Positions 1-6,309 of a stretch of 7,356 bases of DNA are shown here, piece by piece. Every line of letters starts with the position of its first letter. Positions within the stretch are counted from its first letter, which is position 1. Under the pieces are notes generated by a model. It was not told where the DNA came from and ran no database searches. It was given only the letters and a program-made list of their open reading frames with translations. The position numbers were made by a program, and so were the translations under genes. The stretch is from Clostridia bacterium (GTDB lineage Bacteria; Bacillota; Clostridia; Christensenellales; UBA1242): the NCBI GenBank assembly GCA_028702545.1, contig JAQVOQ010000048.1, forward strand, positions 1 through 7,356, given 5' to 3'.

Positions 1-33
1 CAACGGAGTGCTTTACCACTAAGCCACATCAGC
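1..33 (-). tRNA. tRNA-Thr, 5' part only (cut by window edge)
   Basis: Read on the minus strand, the sequence gives acceptor GCTGATG, then TG, a D-arm with stem GCTT/AAGC around loop AGTGGTA, A26, anticodon stem CTCCG, and loop start TTG. The last base visible is the first anticodon base, G34. G1 and C2 in the acceptor and the overall 5' half fit bacterial tRNA-Thr. The GGT anticodon is inferred from the neighbouring copy, whose loop reads TTGGTAA in full. The 3' half lies outside the window, so I cannot verify that this copy folds. No convincing promoter lies in the roughly 110 bp directly upstream, so it may be read from the promoter at 217-245. Confidence 0.72.
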
Positions 34-142
34 ACGATTGTTTTTTGTTCAATTTTTGATTGAATTTTAAGGGTTTAATGTCGTGCTCTATTTTGAATTT
101 TTGAGAGGTTGTAGGACAGTTGTAAAATTGCTAAAAGTCGTT

Positions 143-179
143 TTACCAATGTAGTGCTTTACCACTAAGCCACATCAGC
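143..179 (-). pseudogene. truncated tRNA-Thr(GGT) 5' half
   Basis: On the minus strand this is a second tRNA 5' half: the same acceptor strand, D-arm and A26, then anticodon stem CTACA and an intact loop TTGGTAA. The bases after the loop are AACGA instead of the TGTAG needed to close the stem. No T-arm (GGTTCGA-type) or 3' acceptor CATCAGC follows before the next copy begins. It therefore cannot form a tRNA and looks like a broken duplicate. Its anticodon stem differs from the edge copy at two positions (29 and 31). It sits directly behind a good promoter, so it is probably still transcribed. Confidence 0.7.
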
Positions 180-186
180 ACGATTG
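147..186 (-). repeat. 40-bp direct repeat of tRNA-Thr 5' half plus leader (partner at 1-40)
   Basis: Positions 147-186 match 1-40 at 38 of 40 bases, in the same orientation, with an offset of 146 bp. The mismatches are 150 versus 4 and 152 versus 6, both in the anticodon stem. The match includes seven bases of 5' leader (CAATCGT on the minus strand) as well as the tRNA part. Similarity stops abruptly at 187 versus 41. On the other side the partner runs off the window. The leader identity shows a segmental duplication, not just two related tRNAs. Confidence 0.85.
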
Positions 187-216
187 CTCAAAATTGCTGT
201 TTACGAACTAGTCAAT

Positions 217-245
217 ATTGTAAGAGAAAATGAGTTAATAGTCAA
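217..245 (-). promoter_or_regulatory. sigma-70-type promoter for the tRNA-Thr region
   Basis: On the minus strand, TTGACT (240-245) and TACAAT (217-222) are separated by exactly 17 bp. Transcription would begin near 210, about 30 bases before the 5' end of the broken tRNA copy at 179, a normal distance for a tRNA gene. The next minus-strand gene upstream ends in a likely terminator at 272-316, so this promoter starts a new unit. Confidence 0.65.
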
Positions 246-271
246 GTGTTTTCAAAAAAACCAATGTGGAG

Positions 272-316
272 AAAAAAGATTTTAATATTATAATAAATGA
301 TATTTATTTTAATATT
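272..316 (-). terminator. probable intrinsic terminator of the replication operon
   Basis: A long inverted repeat pairs 284-298 with 302-316 around a GAT/ATC triloop: 14 of 15 pairs, with one T-T mismatch. On the minus strand the stem is followed by AAAATC and then TTTTTT (272-277). The stem is entirely A/T, so it is weaker than a classical terminator, and the T-run starts about six bases after the stem. It overlaps the stop codon and last codons of the acyltransferase gene. Its place at the end of a three-gene unit and just before a new promoter supports the call. Confidence 0.5.
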
Positions 317-1239
317 TTATTAATGTTAAAAAATTTTGTTGATAATATTAGGCAAGTAACAACTGAGAGAACTATGCCAATTGCTAAAATCAAATAATTG
401 TTAAAAGCAATAGGTATTAAAGTTAAAGGAAGTATAATAGCTGCATGAAATAAATATATTGACAAGCTTTGCCTGCCGAATGCGCTTAGCAGTTTATTTT
501 GATTGACGGGCGTTAAAAGTGCTGTTTGAATTGAAAATATAAACGCCAATAGATAAAGAACTAACCTGCTTATTAAACCAAAATTTTCAGTATAAGCGTT
601 TTTAAAATATAGGTCTGAAGTTTGAATTTTATCTATGTAAAAAACTAAAAATATTAAAGCGGTAATAGCTAAAATAGGAATTATATAAGAAAGAACTTTT
701 TTAACTTTTACATAATTTATCGGATGTTGTTTTATATAATAGCCCAGAATAAAAAATGGGAATAGAGTAATTGTTCGAGATAATGATAATACAGTACCTA
801 TTTGTGGAATATAGCCTATAAGTATTGCTATTAAAAAAGAAAAAACGACAGTCATTAACCTAACTTTTTTTAAAGCTTTTAAAGCTAAAAGCCAAAATAC
901 AAAACTCAATAAATACCATAAAATCCAATAAGGAGTAATGATATAGAATATATCAAAGCTACCGTTTAAGATGGTTTTTATTACTGCAGATAATATCTGT
1001 AAAACAGCAAATAACAAAAAGTATTTTAATATTTTTTTGTAAGATATTTTTGCACTTGCTAAGTATCCTGAGCAAAGAGCAAAAAGAGGCATATGAAAAG
1101 TATAAATAATAATATAAATATACTTTATAACATTATTGTCGCCTAAATAGCTTTCTAAAAAATGACCAAAAACGACTAAGAAAATAAGAATACCTTTTAA
1201 ATTGTCTATAAAATATTTCCTTTCTTTAGTTTCGGCCAT
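304..1239 (-). CDS. acyltransferase-3 family integral membrane protein (fucose 4-O-acetylase-like)
   Basis: This 311-residue, strongly hydrophobic protein has many predicted membrane spans. The N-terminus has the family hallmark IDNLKGILIFLVVFGHF, with the conserved His26 in the first helix. FHMPLFALCSGY follows at 48-59, a YWILWYLL segment at about 104-111, Arg155 before LFPFFILGYY, and a GRQSLSIYLFHA segment at 255-266. These fit acyltransferase-3 proteins, which move acyl (often acetyl) groups onto sugars or cell-envelope polymers. The sequence resembles the fucose 4-O-acetylase-like branch most. The real acceptor cannot be read from sequence. The ATG start has AAGGA about eight bases upstream. 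It begins 24 bp after the helicase-loader gene and is probably co-transcribed with it, although its function appears unrelated to replication. No extracytoplasmic SGNH domain is attached, unlike OatA. Confidence 0.85.
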   Translation of the reverse strand: MAETKERKYFIDNLKGILIFLVVFGHFLESYLGDNNVIKYIYIIIYTFHMPLFALCSGYLASAKISYKKILKYFLLFAVLQILSAVIKTILNGSFDIFYIITPYWILWYLLSFVFWLLALKALKKVRLMTVVFSFLIAILIGYIPQIGTVLSLSRTITLFPFFILGYYIKQHPINYVKVKKVLSYIIPILAITALIFLVFYIDKIQTSDLYFKNAYTENFGLISRLVLYLLAFIFSIQTALLTPVNQNKLLSAFGRQSLSIYLFHAAIILPLTLIPIAFNNYLILAIGIVLSVVTCLILSTKFFNINKILK

Positions 1240-1263
1240 TTTTTTATTCCTTTTTAAAAAGCT

Positions 1264-2211
1264 TTAAATTGTTTTTTTAAGTCTTAAGTCTAAGCCATCT
1301 ATGCTTATTAAATAACTATTTCGCTTATTCATAAGTCTACTAAAAACTCGCTCTTTGTAGCGGTCTAGTATGTGGGTTGGTCCTAAATTAGTGTTAATAA
1401 TCGTGCTTTTGTTTTTTTCTAATCTTTCATTAATTATAAGCAGTAAATATTCTAGCGTTACATTTTTTAAAATGGGTTCTGTTCCTAAGTCGTCTATAAC
1501 GAGTAAGTCACTATCTATTAAGTGAGTTAATAGCTCTTGCTTATTGTCATCAAAAGTCGTGTGATATTTTAGCATAATGTTGTTTAAGTTAAAGGCTGTT
1601 GTGTAAAATGCTGTGTAGCCTTTTTCTATAATCTCTTTTGCAATTATTTTACTTAAATAAGTTTTGCCAACTCCGGAAGCACCTGAAAAAATTAGCGTTT
1701 TAGTTTTTGAGGCGGGGAATGCTCTAGTAAATTTTTTGCAAATATCTAAAACTTTTAGTATTTGATTTTTTTGTACTTCGGCAAAAATTTCTAAACTATA
1801 ATCTTTTAAACTTGGTAAGGCGTCTAAATTAATGTGGCTATCGTGCATAAGCACATTGTTTAATGCGTGCTTAAAACATGTGCAATAGTCACCGTTAATT
1901 TTTCCTGTATCATGGCATATTTCGCACTCGTAATGAGCAGTTAAAGCTTCTTCTGCTATATTTAATCTAGTCAGTACTAACTTTTTTTGTTCTTTTACTA
2001 GGGTTAATTCTTTTTCTAACTGTTCTGTTGGTTTTTTTTCAAAATTTAATTTTGATATATCTAAAACTAATGTACGCTCTTTTATTTCTAAGGTTAAATA
2101 CTCTTTATCTTCAAGTGCCCTTTCTTTTGTTTGTTCGGCAAAAAATTCTGCCTTTTTTTGTTTTAGGGCATAAGCGTATTTTAACTTTGAAATAATTTGG
2201 CTTCTTTCCAT
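1264..2211 (-). CDS. DnaI/DnaC-type AAA+ helicase loader
   Basis: This 315-residue ATPase is predicted to load the replicative helicase onto DNA at origins or restart sites. Residues about 20-90 are charged and helical (likely coiled coil), probably the helicase-binding part. A zinc cluster follows: C96-x2-C99-x10-C110-x-C112, as in DnaI-type loaders. The AAA+ core has Walker A GASGVGKT (177-184), Walker B LLVIDD (236-241), a sensor-1 segment INTN (272-275), and a box VII region DRYKERVFSRL with candidate arginine fingers R288 and R292. All catalytic elements are intact. The ATG overlaps the stop codon of the upstream DnaD-domain gene by one base (TAATG), which suggests translational coupling. 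Family names are inconsistent (dnaI, or dnaC as in E. coli), so I give no symbol. An IstB-type transposition helper is an alternative for such ATPases, but the zinc cluster, the DnaD partner and the absence of a transposase argue against it. Confidence 0.9.
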   Translation of the reverse strand: MERSQIISKLKYAYALKQKKAEFFAEQTKERALEDKEYLTLEIKERTLVLDISKLNFEKKPTEQLEKELTLVKEQKKLVLTRLNIAEEALTAHYECEICHDTGKINGDYCTCFKHALNNVLMHDSHINLDALPSLKDYSLEIFAEVQKNQILKVLDICKKFTRAFPASKTKTLIFSGASGVGKTYLSKIIAKEIIEKGYTAFYTTAFNLNNIMLKYHTTFDDNKQELLTHLIDSDLLVIDDLGTEPILKNVTLEYLLLIINERLEKNKSTIINTNLGPTHILDRYKERVFSRLMNKRNSYLISIDGLDLRLKKTI

Positions 2212-3659
2212 TAAATTTCTACCTCATCTAGATTGTCAAATAGTGCGTTTATCTCGTCATCGGAATAACTATGTGTTGTAAAAGTTTGTCGTTGTTTTTT
2301 TGAATAATCAGTTGACGCAAACTCTGGTTTGAACTCTTTTGCTTTTTCTAATGTATCAATACCTTTTTCGTGCCATGAAGATAATATTTTGTGCATATAA
2401 CTAATGGCGTTTGTTTTGCCAAGCGATAGCTCAGCAGCATATAAAATAATATTTAAATCAAAGCTCCAATTATTAGCCCAGATTTTATAATTATCCCTGT
2501 CCCAGCTCGTAATGCGTCTATGTAGTCCACAAGCATCTAAAATAGCCTTAATATCGCCATCAGTTGCCACAACTTCGGTGATATATTGGTCAATTGCTTT
2601 TTCGTCAACAAGTCCTAGTTTAAAAAACTTTTGCAACACGGCATTCATACCCTCTAGCGTGCGAATGTTCTTTTTGAAGCAGTAATTAGCAATTAGTATT
2701 AAAGTGTCGTTAGAGTAGCCCATTCTAAGCCATTCTGCAATATAAACCTCTACTACTTGTATTAAATTTTCGTAATACACGCCAATGCTCTTTGAAACTT
2801 CTTTTGCAAGGCCGTACATATTGTCTTTTTCTTTTTCGTAAGCTTCAATTTCGGTATAACTCAATAGTTTTAATTCATAATACTTAGTCAAAAGCTTGTC
2901 TAACTTTAAAAATCCACCTTTTTTATTTTGACTTTTAGCTACTAGCAAAATATCATCTAATAAAAAGCCTAATTCTTTTGTCCACTTGATAAACATATTG
3001 CGTTCTTCAAAAGTAGCGGTTCTTCTAAGCCCTAACATTTTTAAAACCTCTAAGATATTGCCACTAGAACGCTCGTGGTCTAATAATTTTTCCTCAACTG
3101 CACTAGTTGTACGAATGCCCTCATAAGCCCAGTTTTTTGCAATTGTCAATATGTATTTGTAACCAACCGTAGCACCTTTAAGGCTTGTTGCATATTTAAT
3201 AATCATTAAAAGCGCTTCAGGTTCTATGTTAAAACTCTCAATTAGTTCGTAATACTCGGCATATTCTGTTGGAGTTATCATTCTTCCTATTATCAATTCT
3301 TGCAATTTTAAATTGAATGTTGTATATTTTTCCTTTTTAAACTTTTTAAGTTTGCCAAAATTTTCCTTAATAGGCAAATATCTAACTTCAAAAGGATCCG
3401 TATCTATTATTTGTACAAGTCCTTGGTCTTGCCAATATAAAAATGAACTTTCAATATCTTCAATTGACAAATTTAGCACTTTTGAAAAACTTTCTAAAGA
3501 GTTATCCGAACTTGTTGCGTGTGAGCATTTATAAAGACCATATAAAAAAACTTTAACGCAGGCATCAGGTGCAAAAGGTAGATAGTCATTAAAAAATGAA
3601 TTATCTATATTCGTCGCCGAATCTATTACAAATTGATTAGAAAATTTACAAAAATTCAT
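2211..3659 (-). CDS. DnaD-domain replication initiation protein with about four DnaD-like repeats
   Basis: The product is 482 residues from the preferred start. The N-terminal ~100 residues look like a winged-helix DnaD/DnaB N-domain (for example ASFDACVKVFLYGLY-type helices, here PDACVKVFLYGLY). After it come roughly four copies of a ~70-80 residue helical DnaD/DnaB_2 unit, at about 116-190, 200-277, 283-355 and 370-443, counted from the preferred start. The best marked contain YKYILTIAKNWAYEGI and YMHKILSSWHEKGI, the family's Y-x3-I-x3-W pattern; the second opens with ILEVLKMLGLRR and the last with IKAILDACGLHRR. The acidic tail ends YSDDEINALFDNLDEVEI. Such proteins help open DNA and hand over the helicase loader, which is encoded next and overlaps by one base. 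An upstream in-frame ATG at 3668 overlaps the ribosome site AAAGGA (3668-3673). The ATG at 3659 is eight bases past it, so I start there. Classical DnaD is about half this length. Confidence 0.85.
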   Translation of the reverse strand: MNFCKFSNQFVIDSATNIDNSFFNDYLPFAPDACVKVFLYGLYKCSHATSSDNSLESFSKVLNLSIEDIESSFLYWQDQGLVQIIDTDPFEVRYLPIKENFGKLKKFKKEKYTTFNLKLQELIIGRMITPTEYAEYYELIESFNIEPEALLMIIKYATSLKGATVGYKYILTIAKNWAYEGIRTTSAVEEKLLDHERSSGNILEVLKMLGLRRTATFEERNMFIKWTKELGFLLDDILLVAKSQNKKGGFLKLDKLLTKYYELKLLSYTEIEAYEKEKDNMYGLAKEVSKSIGVYYENLIQVVEVYIAEWLRMGYSNDTLILIANYCFKKNIRTLEGMNAVLQKFFKLGLVDEKAIDQYITEVVATDGDIKAILDACGLHRRITSWDRDNYKIWANNWSFDLNIILYAAELSLGKTNAISYMHKILSSWHEKGIDTLEKAKEFKPEFASTDYSKKQRQTFTTHSYSDDEINALFDNLDEVEI

Positions 3660-3694
3660 CTGGTTCATCCTTTAAAAATTATATCGGTAAAGTT

Positions 3695-3723
3695 ATTATA
3701 AACTGTAAGTCAAAATTATTCAA
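3695..3723 (-). promoter_or_regulatory. promoter of the DnaD-helicase loader-acyltransferase operon
   Basis: On the minus strand, TTGAAT (3718-3723) and a perfect TATAAT (3695-3700) are 17 bp apart. Transcription would start near 3688, giving an untranslated leader of about 28 bases that contains AAAGGA (3668-3673) before the preferred ATG at 3659. This is the best promoter in the window and the only clear one upstream of the three-gene unit. Confidence 0.75.
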
Positions 3724-3815
3724 GTTATTAGCCTAATCTTTTTTTAAAACCTTTAAAAGCAAGCTTGTTCTAGCATTTTTTGTTTGCGCATAAAATAGTT
3801 AACAAATACAAGGCG

Positions 3816-3820
3816 AGGAG
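3816..3820 (+). promoter_or_regulatory. ribosome binding site that fixes the TTG start of the M1 peptidase
   Basis: AGGAG at 3816-3820 lies seven bases before TTG at 3828. No comparable site precedes the other in-frame TTG at 3780. Starting at 3828 also places a short basic segment directly before the hydrophobic signal sequence, as expected for a lipoprotein. The longer reading adds 16 mostly charged residues with no purpose I can see. Confidence 0.75.
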
Positions 3821-3827
3821 AAGCAAC

Positions 3828-5333
3828 TTGAAAAATATAATAAATAAAAAATATAGTTTAATAATATTAATTTTAGCTATAACATTTCTTTTTGGTGGTT
3901 GTTCTGGTGAATATTTAATAAACCACACTTCGCAAAACCTTAACAATTATGTTATAGATGCTGTTTTGAATGAAGATGATTACACCTTAGATATAACTCA
4001 AATGATACAATATAAAAATTTATCAAACAAGAGTTTAAATAATCTAAAATTCAATTTGTATCCAAAAGCGTTCGCTAAAGGTGCTACAAATAAGCCTGTG
4101 AGCAGTTTAAACGAGCAAAAAGCATACCCTAATGGCAAAAGTTACGGCGATATTGAGTTTTTTAATGTAAGTAGCAAGGGACAAGCCCTAACTTACACCC
4201 TTGAAGAGATTGATAAAAACATTTTAAATATCACTCTTCCACAGTCACTTAATATGGGATACTCTATTAATATAGAAATGCAGTATAAATTGACCTTGCC
4301 AAATATCAATCATAGGTTTGGCTATGGAAATAATGCAATTAATTTAGGAAACTTTTATCCTATAGCGTGTGTTATAGAAGATGGAGAGTTTGTTATTCAA
4401 CCGTACAGTTCTAATGGCGACCCTTTTTATAGCAATTTAAGCAATTATTTGGTTAATATAAGTTATCCTAGCGATTTTTCTTTGGCGACAACGGGAATGC
4501 AAACAAATAATAAGGACTTAGAAGATAATTACACTAAAACAACGGTAAAAGCTAAATGTGTGAGAGATTTTGCCGCAGTTTTAAGTAAAAAGTTTGAAGT
4601 AAAAAAAGAAAAAGTTGGCGCTACTGAGGTGGCGTATTACTATTATGATGATGAACAAGCCGATGCTTCACTTAATACTGCTGTAAAGGCTTTAAAAACC
4701 TTTAATGAGATGATTGGAAAGTATCCTTATAAAACTTTGTCCGTAGTTAAAACAAATTTTGTGCACGGTGGAATGGAATATCCTAATTTAGTTTATATTT
4801 CAGAAAATCTAAATAATTATGAAGATTATACAAACGTTATAGTGCACGAGATAGCGCATCAATGGTGGTACGGCGTGGTGGGCAATAATGCATATGCTAA
4901 TGGTTGGATGGACGAAGGTCTAACAGAATATACAACGGCGCTATTTTACGAGTTTAATAAAGAATACAATATCAAAAAAGATGATGTTATTAAAAACGCT
5001 TTAACTTCTTATAATATGTTCACAGAAGTTTACGAGCAAATTTTTGGAAGTGTTGACACTAGTCTTACTAGAACCTTAGGTCAATACAAAACTGAACCAG
5101 AATATGTGTATATGGCTTATGTAAAATCAATGCTTATGTTTGACAATTTAAGGACGGTTATTGGTGATAAAAAATTTTTTAAAAGTTTAAAATATTATTA
5201 TAACAAAAATAGAATGCAAAATGTTACGCCTAGCAATCTTATAGAATGTTTTAAAAAGAGTTCTAATCGCAAACTAGAAAGCTGGTTTGATTCTTGGATT
5301 AGCGGAAAGGTGATTATTAAAGAACTCAATTAA
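3828..5333 (+). CDS. lipoprotein M1-family zinc aminopeptidase
   Basis: The product is 501 residues from the TTG start. It opens with a basic segment, a hydrophobic stretch and a lipobox-like FGGC, so Cys25 is the likely lipidated residue and the enzyme sits on the outer face of the membrane. A beta-rich N-terminal domain fills roughly 30-250. The catalytic domain follows: substrate-binding HGGMEYP (313-319), zinc motif HEIAH (His340, Glu341, His344) with WW after it, third ligand Glu363 in WMDEGLTEY exactly 18 residues on, and the likely transition-state Tyr431 in YVKSMLMFDNLR. All catalytic residues of the family are present. It ends soon after this domain (SWFDSWISGK) and lacks the long helical C-terminal domain of large aminopeptidases. 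It likely trims peptides outside the cell. It is divergent from the replication operon; a weak promoter candidate, TTGTTC-18-CATAAA (3765-3794), is all I see upstream. Confidence 0.9.
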   Translation: MKNIINKKYSLIILILAITFLFGGCSGEYLINHTSQNLNNYVIDAVLNEDDYTLDITQMIQYKNLSNKSLNNLKFNLYPKAFAKGATNKPVSSLNEQKAYPNGKSYGDIEFFNVSSKGQALTYTLEEIDKNILNITLPQSLNMGYSINIEMQYKLTLPNINHRFGYGNNAINLGNFYPIACVIEDGEFVIQPYSSNGDPFYSNLSNYLVNISYPSDFSLATTGMQTNNKDLEDNYTKTTVKAKCVRDFAAVLSKKFEVKKEKVGATEVAYYYYDDEQADASLNTAVKALKTFNEMIGKYPYKTLSVVKTNFVHGGMEYPNLVYISENLNNYEDYTNVIVHEIAHQWWYGVVGNNAYANGWMDEGLTEYTTALFYEFNKEYNIKKDDVIKNALTSYNMFTEVYEQIFGSVDTSLTRTLGQYKTEPEYVYMAYVKSMLMFDNLRTVIGDKKFFKSLKYYYNKNRMQNVTPSNLIECFKKSSNRKLESWFDSWISGKVIIKELN

Positions 5334-5340
5334 GATGCAT

Positions 5341-5388
5341 AAAAAAGTTGCAAAAAACTGTAAAAAACTGTAAAAAATAGTTAAAAAA
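5341..5388. repeat. five phased A6 tracts (predicted curved DNA)
   Basis: Runs of exactly six A begin at 5341, 5352, 5362, 5372 and 5383, giving steps of 11, 10, 10 and 11 bp, a mean of 10.5 that matches the helical turn of DNA. The middle units also share the spacer CTGT. A-tracts in phase with the helix are known to bend DNA. Here they end 9 bp before the first of two promoters leading to walJ, where they could act like an UP element or an architectural-protein site. Confidence 0.7.
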
Positions 5389-5415
5389 CGCTAATATTTG
5401 ATATAAATAGGCGTT
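5387..5415. other. imperfect hairpin, uncertain role
   Basis: AACGC (5387-5391) pairs with GCGTT (5411-5415), and inside it TATTT (5395-5399) pairs with AAATA (5405-5409) around a GATAT loop. On the plus strand the bases that follow (ATTGTTAAAATA) lack a real T-run, so it is a poor terminator for the peptidase gene. On the minus strand it is followed by TTTTTT, but no minus-strand gene reads into it. It overlaps the -35 of the first walJ promoter and may simply be an operator-like or chance repeat. Confidence 0.3.
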
Positions 5416-5426
5416 ATTGTTAAAAT
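5398..5426 (+). promoter_or_regulatory. upstream promoter candidate (P1) for walJ-htrA
   Basis: TTGATA (5398-5403) and TAAAAT (5421-5426) are separated by 17 bp. Transcription would begin near 5433, about 50 bases before the walJ start. It lies directly downstream of the phased A-tracts, which would occupy the position of an UP element. Confidence 0.5.
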
Positions 5427-5429
5427 ATA

Positions 5430-5458
5430 TTGCTTAATTTGTCTATTTTTGATACAAT
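5430..5458 (+). promoter_or_regulatory. proximal promoter (P2) for walJ-htrA, extended -10
   Basis: TTGCTT (5430-5435) and TACAAT (5453-5458) are 17 bp apart, and TG at 5450-5451 gives an extended -10 (TGaTACAAT). Transcription would start near 5465, just before the ribosome site AGGA at 5474-5477 and the ATG at 5485. Confidence 0.6.
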
Positions 5459-5484
5459 AGAAAATGTATTAAAAGGAAGCGTAA

Positions 5485-6276
5485 ATGAAAGTAGTAACAC
5501 TAGCAAGTGGAAGCAAAGGTAACAGCACCTATTTAGAAACTGACAGCGTAAAAATATTAATTGACCTTGGATTATCGCTAAAACAAATTGAACAAAAACT
5601 TGAAGTTTTGCAAGTTAATCCCTCTAGTATAGATGCAATTTTATTAACTCACGAACACAGCGACCATATAAAGGGCGTTGCGTTTTTTGCTAAAAAATAT
5701 GGTGCAAAAATTTATGCGCATAATTTATTGTGGGAAGTTTTGCAAAACAAACTAAAAGATAAAGCTGTAACTAACAAAATAGTTCTTTTTAGTGATGACT
5801 TTATAATTGGCGATTTAGCGATAAGTAGTTTTGAGCTTCCACATGATGCAGTATACTGCGTTGGTTATTCTTTTATAAATGATGGTAAAAAAATTAGTAT
5901 TGCAACAGATTTGGGACATACTAATTCTAGAATAATGGAAAAATTAAAAAACAGTACGCTTGTAATTTTGGAAGCCAATCATGATGAGCATCTATTAAGG
6001 AATAACCCCAAGTATCCAATTTACTTAAAAAACCGTATTTTATCAAGCAAAGGTCATTTATCTAACATAACAGCGGCAGAAACTATATTAGAACTTGCGA
6101 GTTATAATGTAAAACAAATAGTTTTGGCACATTTAAGTGAGGAAAACAATGCACCTGAGGTCGCATATAATACGATAAAAAAGTTTTTGTTAGAAAAAGG
6201 AGTAGAAGAGGGTAAACATATTTTTGTAGATGTTGCAACTCAGAATAAAATAGGCAATATATTCAATTTGAAGTAA
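5485..6276 (+). CDS. walJ: WalJ/YycJ-type MBL-fold metallohydrolase
   Basis: This is a 263-residue metallo-beta-lactamase-fold protein of the usual length for WalJ/YycJ. It opens with the family signature MKVVTLASGSKGNSTYL. The metal motif THEHSDH supplies His56, His58, Asp60 and His61. Further ligands are probably His120 (ELPHDA), Asp142 (ATDLGH) and His216 (LAHLSE). LEANHD (162-167) and the GHLSN loop (190-194) are typical of this family. It is a cytoplasmic protein with no signal peptide. The family has been linked to exonuclease activity and to coordinating cell-wall and division processes in Firmicutes; which substrate applies here cannot be told. The ATG has AGGA seven bases upstream. 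In many Firmicutes walJ follows the walRK two-component genes and precedes htrA. Here htrA follows, but an M1 peptidase stands where walRK-associated genes might be. Confidence 0.9.
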   Translation: MKVVTLASGSKGNSTYLETDSVKILIDLGLSLKQIEQKLEVLQVNPSSIDAILLTHEHSDHIKGVAFFAKKYGAKIYAHNLLWEVLQNKLKDKAVTNKIVLFSDDFIIGDLAISSFELPHDAVYCVGYSFINDGKKISIATDLGHTNSRIMEKLKNSTLVILEANHDEHLLRNNPKYPIYLKNRILSSKGHLSNITAAETILELASYNVKQIVLAHLSEENNAPEVAYNTIKKFLLEKGVEEGKHIFVDVATQNKIGNIFNLK

Positions 6277-6309
6277 GCGTAAGTTTTTAAATTTTTAGGA
6301 GTTTAAATT

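Noticed and set aside
48..64. Inverted repeat TTCAAT-5-ATTGAA as a terminator between the tRNA copies
   Set aside because: Only six A/T-rich pairs, and on the minus strand it is followed by an A-rich stretch rather than a T-run.
1..186. Group I intron interrupting the tRNA anticodon loop
   Set aside because: Only about 110 bases separate the break from the next copy, which begins again with the 5' half, not the 3' half. No intron core is visible.
1264..2211. IstB-type transposition helper
   Set aside because: The four-cysteine zinc cluster, the coupling to a DnaD-domain gene and the lack of any transposase fit a helicase loader instead.
3313..3534. Plus-strand open frame of 73 codons
   Set aside because: It lies entirely opposite the DnaD-domain gene, has no recognisable motif and no good ribosome site. 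It is a shadow frame.
3695..3713. TTGACT (3708-3713) as the -35 for the TATAAT at 3695-3700
   Set aside because: The spacing is only 7 bp. TTGAAT at 3718-3723 gives the correct 17 bp.
3760..3767. CAAGCTTG palindrome as an operator between divergent genes
   Set aside because: Eight bases with no second copy; too short to separate from chance.
3780..3827. Longer N-terminus of the M1 peptidase from TTG 3780
   Set aside because: No ribosome site precedes it, and the added residues would push the signal sequence inward. TTG 3828 is much better supported.
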